This document shows, piece by piece, positions 59,794 through 64,000 of a stretch of 64,000 nt of DNA. The notes under the pieces were generated by a model. That model did not search any database, was not told where the DNA came from, and saw nothing but the letters and a program-made list of their open reading frames with translations. A program made the position numbers and the translations under genes. The first letter of the stretch is position 1. Each line of letters starts with the position of its first letter. The stretch comes from Megasphaera paucivorans. Its GTDB lineage: Bacteria > Bacillota > Negativicutes > Veillonellales > Megasphaeraceae. The stretch spans positions 187,769-251,768 of the forward strand of contig NZ_FNHQ01000001.1 of NCBI RefSeq assembly GCF_900103535.1, written 5' to 3'.

Positions 59794-61125
59794 CTACTTC
59801 TTTAATGGTTTTCTATAGGTTTCCTTCCCCAAAAAGACCATGACCAAAAAAGTCACCGCAGTCCCGGCAATCAAATAATACGTGGGCGACAGGGTACTCC
59901 CCGTTGCGGATACCAGCCATGTAGAAATAAACGGTGCGGTTCCTCCAAAGCAAGCAACGGCAATATTATACCCGATAGCAATCGCACTGCAACGCACGTT
60001 TGTCGGAAAAATTTCTGTCATGTAGACCGTGGCTCCACCGCATAACAATGCTTCCAACACGGCAAAGACAAACAATACGGCCATCAAAACAATCGAATTT
60101 TTTGTCGTGCTTAGTGCATAAAACAAAGGATAGCTTAATAGGACAAAGCCCAACGCTGAATACATGATAACAGGTTTCCTGCCTATTTTATCTGCTAATT
60201 TCCCGGTAAACGGAATCGCTATCATAAAAATAATAATCAACAGAGTGTTCAATGAAAACCCAAGAGTCAGGGGAAATTGCAATATTTTAGAAATATAAGT
60301 AGGCATATACGCCATCACAAGCCAATAGGAAATCGTCCAGCCAATAACTAACCCAAAACTTAAGAATGTTTCCTTCTTATAGTTACGAAGTACTTCTACC
60401 AAGGGTGTTTCTTGCAGTGTATTCATCTGAACCGCATTCCTGAATTCCGGCGTTTCATCTACATGCTTTCTAGTATACAGTCCAAACGCAGCAATAAAAA
60501 TACCGCTCCAGAAGGCAATACGCCAGCCCCATGTCATTAACTGATCCGGAGTTAATGCAAAACTTAGTCCCGTTCCTAATGCCGACCCCATCAATAAACC
60601 AACAGCAATGCTGAATTCTGACCAACTTACTATATATCCGCGATTGTAGGGAGTTGCGTATTCTGCCAAGAAGGACATACAGCTTCCCCATTCGCCTCCC
60701 GTAGAAATTCCCTGTAGCAGTCGGCATAAGGTCAAGAAAATCGGGGCCCAAATCCCAATCGTTAAATAACTGGGAATACAACCCACAAAAAACGTACTGA
60801 TTCCCATTAATACAATGGTCCATGTCAAGGCGGCCCGACGGCCGACGCGATCGGCATAGTGACCAAAAACAAGGCCGCCGACCGGGCGCATGACAAATCC
60901 AACACCAAAGACGATAAATGATAGCATAAGTGCCGTAATCGGTTCTTTTGAAGCAAAAAACTGCGAAGAAATAATAGATGCAAAGTATCCATAAATCCCA
61001 TAATCGAACCATTCCAGCGCATTTCCTATAGAACCGGCTAAAACTGCCTTAAATATAGATTCCGGAGCTTGTACAGCCTCGACTTTTTCTTCGATACTGA
61101 CTTCCCCTCTTATCGATACATTCAT
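59794..61125 (-). CDS. MFS transporter, metabolite:H+ symporter type (443 aa)
   Basis: Twelve hydrophobic segments with MHS-type motifs GNALEWFDYGIYGYFAS (near 35-50), GGLVFGHYADRVGRRAAL (motif A) and RLLQGISTGGEWG. Resembles ProP/KgtP. It lies 27 bases after the amidohydrolase and is probably cotranscribed, importing the substrate of that enzyme. Confidence 0.88.
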   Translation of the reverse strand: MNVSIRGEVSIEEKVEAVQAPESIFKAVLAGSIGNALEWFDYGIYGYFASIISSQFFASKEPITALMLSFIVFGVGFVMRPVGGLVFGHYADRVGRRAALTWTIVLMGISTFFVGCIPSYLTIGIWAPIFLTLCRLLQGISTGGEWGSCMSFLAEYATPYNRGYIVSWSEFSIAVGLLMGSALGTGLSFALTPDQLMTWGWRIAFWSGIFIAAFGLYTRKHVDETPEFRNAVQMNTLQETPLVEVLRNYKKETFLSFGLVIGWTISYWLVMAYMPTYISKILQFPLTLGFSLNTLLIIIFMIAIPFTGKLADKIGRKPVIMYSALGFVLLSYPLFYALSTTKNSIVLMAVLFVFAVLEALLCGGATVYMTEIFPTNVRCSAIAIGYNIAVACFGGTAPFISTWLVSATGSTLSPTYYLIAGTAVTFLVMVFLGKETYRKPLKK

Positions 61126-61152
61126 GTTGCGCCCCCCGACTTATTTTATAGT

Positions 61153-62382
61153 TTACTGAAAATCAAAAGCAGGTATCCGTTTACCTCGTTGATATACTGA
61201 TTCTAACGCAGTTTCAAAGGCGTGAAGAGTATCAAAAGGATTTTCCGTCAGCAACAGGACATCGCCATCTTTTCCCACTTCTATAGATCCTTTTGCATCA
61301 GCAATTCCCAATACCTCAGCAGATGTGATCGTGGCTGCTTTTACTACTTCCTGACGACTCATGCCATATTCATTCATGACATACATTTCACCATAAACAC
61401 TGGGATGAGGTCCAAAATTAGGAGACCCGGCATCCGTTCCCAATGCAATGCGCACGCCTTTATCCATGGCATTCCTAAATGTGATTTTTTGCTGTTCCAC
61501 TACCTTTTTCGCTTTTTGATTCATATAATCATCTACGATTCCCTTGCTTTCTGCTAGTACTTTATAAATCCACAGCGTGGGAATAAGAGTTTGTCCTTGT
61601 TCACGCATGACATCCATCTTTTCTTCCGGAATATCCGCTCCATGTTCAATGGTATCAATTCCTGCGTCGATGCACGCACAAATGCCTTCACGCGACAGGG
61701 CATGGGCACTTACTTTCATGTGGAGGCGATGGGCTTCCTCTGCAACCGTGCATAGATTTTGATAGCTATACATGGAAGGACCGACATCTTCCGGCCCTGC
61801 CGCGCCCCCTGTTGCCATTACCTTTATCCATTGACATTTTATAGCGGCATGATTTTCAAGACTTTTGAGCGTACGGACTGCTTTTACCAACTCATCATCC
61901 GTATCGGCGATCCGTGAAAGAGACGGTACATGACCGCAGCTACCGGTAATAGCACTGCCGCACGGTATGATATCGCAGCCCCAAGTCAACCCCTTGCGCA
62001 TGGCATCCGCCAAAAAGATGGTTACATCTCCATTGCACCCGACATCGCGAACTACCGTAACCCCTTTACGCAGACTATCCTGTGCATTATGCAATGCACG
62101 GATCATCGCAATATATGGGCCCTCCATACGATTGGCAGTAAGCGGATCTGCCAACGTCCCCTCCCAAACCAGATGCACATGCATATCCATTACTCCCGGA
62201 CATAAATATTTACCGGTGCCGTCAATGATTTTGACAGACATATCCCCTGTGTCCTTCTCATTTTGTGCTGTAACAGAGACTATTTTGCCTGCCGCTATGA
62301 CTACATTATACTGTTCTAAAATACATGCATTTTTGACGTCTATCACATTTACGTTGCTAAAACATATTTTTTCCAAAATCAT
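61153..62382 (-). CDS. Metal-dependent amidohydrolase (409 aa)
   Basis: Amidohydrolase superfamily, imidazolonepropionase-like: HVH in VMDMHVHLVW (68-70), Lys in IKVMATGGA, His in SAHALSREG and IEHGADIP, Asp in LGTDAGSP. The substrate may be a dipeptide or cyclic amide. A short GGAGG lies directly before the ATG (62380-62382), with little spacing. First gene of the operon with the MFS symporter. Confidence 0.85.
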   Translation of the reverse strand: MILEKICFSNVNVIDVKNACILEQYNVVIAAGKIVSVTAQNEKDTGDMSVKIIDGTGKYLCPGVMDMHVHLVWEGTLADPLTANRMEGPYIAMIRALHNAQDSLRKGVTVVRDVGCNGDVTIFLADAMRKGLTWGCDIIPCGSAITGSCGHVPSLSRIADTDDELVKAVRTLKSLENHAAIKCQWIKVMATGGAAGPEDVGPSMYSYQNLCTVAEEAHRLHMKVSAHALSREGICACIDAGIDTIEHGADIPEEKMDVMREQGQTLIPTLWIYKVLAESKGIVDDYMNQKAKKVVEQQKITFRNAMDKGVRIALGTDAGSPNFGPHPSVYGEMYVMNEYGMSRQEVVKAATITSAEVLGIADAKGSIEVGKDGDVLLLTENPFDTLHAFETALESVYQRGKRIPAFDFQ

Positions 62383-62560
62383 GCCTCCACTCTATATATT
62401 TTTTCAAAAAGCCACTTACACTTTACTTATTTAAATAAATAAACAGATTTTTATTTATAATTCATAATATAGCGTTTATATTTTCCTGTCAAGAATATAC
62501 CCGCCATAAATCTTTATGATATATTTACTTCTCTTTTGAATATTTTGTACTATACTATAG
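62383..62560. other. Promoter region of the amidohydrolase operon
   Basis: AT-rich 178 bases; contains the amidohydrolase promoter on the left and that of RNA copy D on the right (TATACT 62551-62556, with the sequence TTTTGAATATTTTGTAC upstream as in copies A and B). No gene. Confidence 0.5.
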
Positions 62561-62692
62561 TCAAGTAGCTGTTCATTGCAGCAAAAACTTCCAAATTGCT
62601 TGCTATGCAGTTGTTTCACCTACTTTAATCAAGCAATGAACAGCTACTTTGAGACAGGATATACAGAACTATATGCTATATATCCTGTCTTT
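62561..62692 (+). ncRNA. Structured small RNA, copy D
   Basis: Outer helix AAGTAGCTGTTCATTG (62563-62578) with CAATGAACAGCTACTT (62634-62649), perfect 16 bp. Conserved core GCAAAAACTTCCAAATT (62581-62597) exactly as in copy A. Terminator AGACAGGATATA...TATATCCTGTCT (62652-62690) then TTCATTTTTT. Chromosomal, downstream of no gene on this strand; promoter -10 at 62551. Confidence 0.85.
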
Positions 62693-62791
62693 CATTTTTT
62701 AAACCATACGATATCGCTAAGTGCCACGTATTTGAAACCATATATTTCTTAAATTATGTCATCATAGTCGGGTACTCCCGGTAATAAAAAT

Positions 62792-62813
62792 AACTCCACC
62801 AAAAGGTGGAGTT
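62792..62813 (-). terminator. Terminator of the exported protein gene
   Basis: AACTCCACC pairs with GGTGGAGTT over AAAA, with A/T-rich tail leftward (TTATTTTTATT on the minus strand). Confidence 0.8.
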
Positions 62814-62829
62814 ACCCGGCACAATGAAT

Positions 62830-63345
62830 TTACTCTGCTGTCACTGCCTCGCCAGAACCTGCATTATTAGTTTTCCACACATCTGTCGGTCCTGTGATCG
62901 CAACAACTTTCCAAAACAGTGAATCAAAGAATGCTGCATTGTTTGTCACCATATCCTTCGTAACATTTTGTCCTTTACTATTTATCACGCTATTCACATT
63001 GACAACACGATCGTAAACACTGGTATAGGTTGTAAATAAAACAGTATATTTCTCTAAGTCATCCATTGGGACATTCCCATCGTTTCCCTTAGCCGCACTG
63101 TATATAGTACAGCCCAAGGCCGATACACTGCTATCTGCATTAGAAACATAACAGCTGGAGGGATCCAAATAATATTCACTTGCATCGCCCACACCTATAA
63201 GAGGATATTGATCGTATAGAAAAGCTTGTGCCGTGGAAGCACTGCCCGCCGGAGTAATGGTTGCTGCGTATACGGATACCATAGATGTGCCCAATATTGT
63301 TAAACCAACTGCCAATAGTATGCCTGCCTTTTTTAACTTCATCAT
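62830..63345 (-). CDS. Exported protein of unknown function (171 aa)
   Basis: Signal peptide LKKAGILLAVGLTILGTSMVSVYA, then a mature region with two Cys (SSCYVSNADSSVSALGCTIY) that can form a disulphide. Tyr-rich beta part (YTVLFTTYTSVYDRVVNVNSV). ATG 63343-63345 follows AGAGGGATT. Family not recognised; surface or adhesin-like. Confidence 0.6.
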   Translation of the reverse strand: MMKLKKAGILLAVGLTILGTSMVSVYAATITPAGSASTAQAFLYDQYPLIGVGDASEYYLDPSSCYVSNADSSVSALGCTIYSAAKGNDGNVPMDDLEKYTVLFTTYTSVYDRVVNVNSVINSKGQNVTKDMVTNNAAFFDSLFWKVVAITGPTDVWKTNNAGSGEAVTAE

Positions 63346-63627
63346 AATCCCTCTTTTCATAAAATATAGTAGTTTTATATAATTGATGGCAATACCTTGC
63401 CACCTGTACTGTTTTACTGAATATGTATGATAATCGTTCAGCCGTTATGTCACGGATACATAGTAATACACGTTTTTTTTGTTCTTTATAAGAGTAATTT
63501 TCTGCTGTATCGATACTTGTTGTTATTCTATTGATTTTTTATTTATCTTTTTTATATAATTATTCATTTATATGTATTGTATCATAAAAAATAATAGCTG
63601 TATATAATAAACTACGGTACGGAATGC
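63346..63627. other. AT-rich intergenic region
   Basis: About 280 bases with a probable promoter for the exported protein near its left end. Nothing else recognisable. Confidence 0.4.
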
Positions 63628-64000
63628 TGTAGTGACCCCATAAAGTTAGACCTAACCGTAGTAGCATTTATTGCTGCTACGGTTTTTATTATGCTGCGAC
63701 ATGACGCAACCGATAGTTTACCGGACTTAGCCAGCCAAGCTTTGCCTTGATTCTACGGTTGTTATAATAGATAATGTATGTCTGAATTGCTTTTTGTAAC
63801 TCTTCGAAGCTGTGATATGTACGGCCATAATATAGTTCCTGCTTTAATAGTCCAAAGAAATTTTCCATCACGCTATTGTCAAGGCAGGTTCCCTTTCGGG
63901 ACATGCTCTGATAAATCCGTTCTTCTTTTAAGCGGCTAACATATTCTCCCATTTGATAGGCCCAACCCTGGTCGGAGTGAAAGGTCCGTCGATAAGGACA
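63628..64000 (-). mobile_element. IS3-family element, 3' end, continues past window
   Basis: Terminal repeat TGTAGTGACCCCATAAAGTT at 63628, a hairpin (CCGTAG...CTACGG, 63656-63682), then the transposase. The other end is outside the window. A related solo terminus lies at 46000-46022. Confidence 0.8.
63689..64000 (-). CDS. IS3-family transposase OrfB, C-terminal part
   Basis: The rve/DDE region is visible: FHSDQGWAYQM (second catalytic Asp), CLDNSVMENFFGLLKQELYYG (last catalytic Glu region) and YIIYYNNRRIKAKLGWLSPV, the usual IS3/IS150 C-terminus. Runs off the right edge. Confidence 0.92.
   Translation of the reverse strand, partial: CPYRRTFHSDQGWAYQMGEYVSRLKEERIYQSMSRKGTCLDNSVMENFFGLLKQELYYGRTYHSFEELQKAIQTYIIYYNNRRIKAKLGWLSPVNYRLRHVAA

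Noticed and set aside
1..64000. CRISPR arrays
   Set aside because: No regularly spaced identical repeats were found; repeats present are iterons, operators and the RNA family.

Overview
The window is a low-to-moderate GC, gene-dense bacterial segment dominated by integrated phage DNA. Phage spanin-like genes imply a two-membrane host. Together with carnitine-type BCCT/CoA-transferase genes, sigma-54 control and an IS3/IS110 load, this points to an anaerobic Negativicutes-like gut bacterium. The taxon is inference only; no rRNA or other marker gene is present.

Positions 1-35,203 read as one leftward-transcribed prophage (P1). From right to left it carries: a tRNA-Lys 3' fragment as attachment site (35,159-35,203), a tyrosine integrase, three lysogeny-expressed accessory genes, an ImmA/repressor pair with a divergent Cro, an early recombination/replication operon (DUF1351, Rad52-like annealing protein, NinB-like, HNH, initiator, helicase-loader-like protein, SSB, Lar-like, RusA, AAA ATPase) and a RinA-like late activator. 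After a 6.8 kb interruption come the small and large terminase, a Tad2-like anti-Thoeris protein, a tRNA-Ser, the portal, scaffold, DUF5309-type capsid, adaptors and a fibronectin/lectin-like tail protein. The far left end lies outside the window.

The interruption (about 13.9-20.8 kb) is a metabolic island between the late activator and the terminase. It has a sigma-54 promoter with a 30-bp palindrome, an acyl-CoA dehydrogenase, two family III CoA-transferases, a CaiT-like BCCT transporter and a convergent PAS/AAA+ sigma-54 activator. The set looks like crotonobetaine/gamma-butyrobetaine-type quaternary-amine metabolism carried inside a prophage.

Positions 35.2-46.0 kb hold relics of at least one and probably two further prophages stacked on the same site. 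They include a DNA methyltransferase whose natural start seems to be ACG, a 1005-aa metallophosphoesterase-STAND NTPase (likely defence protein), a lysis cassette with two fully overlapping spanin-like genes, a second immunity region, a Fic protein, a truncated integrase fused to a rusA fragment, a second SSB and gene fragments. The tract ends at a solo IS3 terminus.

Positions 46.2-64 kb are chromosomal. A divergent LysR gene faces an operon for an Old Yellow Enzyme, a phloretin/DAPG-type C-C hydrolase and a flavodoxin-like protein (probable polyphenol degradation). Beyond it are a cupin, an IS110 element, a His-rich exported peptide, a PfpI-like protein, an exported alpha/beta hydrolase, a GT4 glycosyltransferase, an FMN reductase-like protein, an MFS symporter with an amidohydrolase, an exported protein of unknown function and an IS3 end.

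The most striking non-coding signal is a family of four small structured RNAs (23.7, 45.0, 54.8 and 62.6 kb). Each has its own promoter, a long outer helix with compensatory changes, a conserved core GCAAAAACTTCCAAATT and its own terminator. Two copies sit in phage DNA and two in the chromosome. A conserved switch-like leader precedes both integrase genes.
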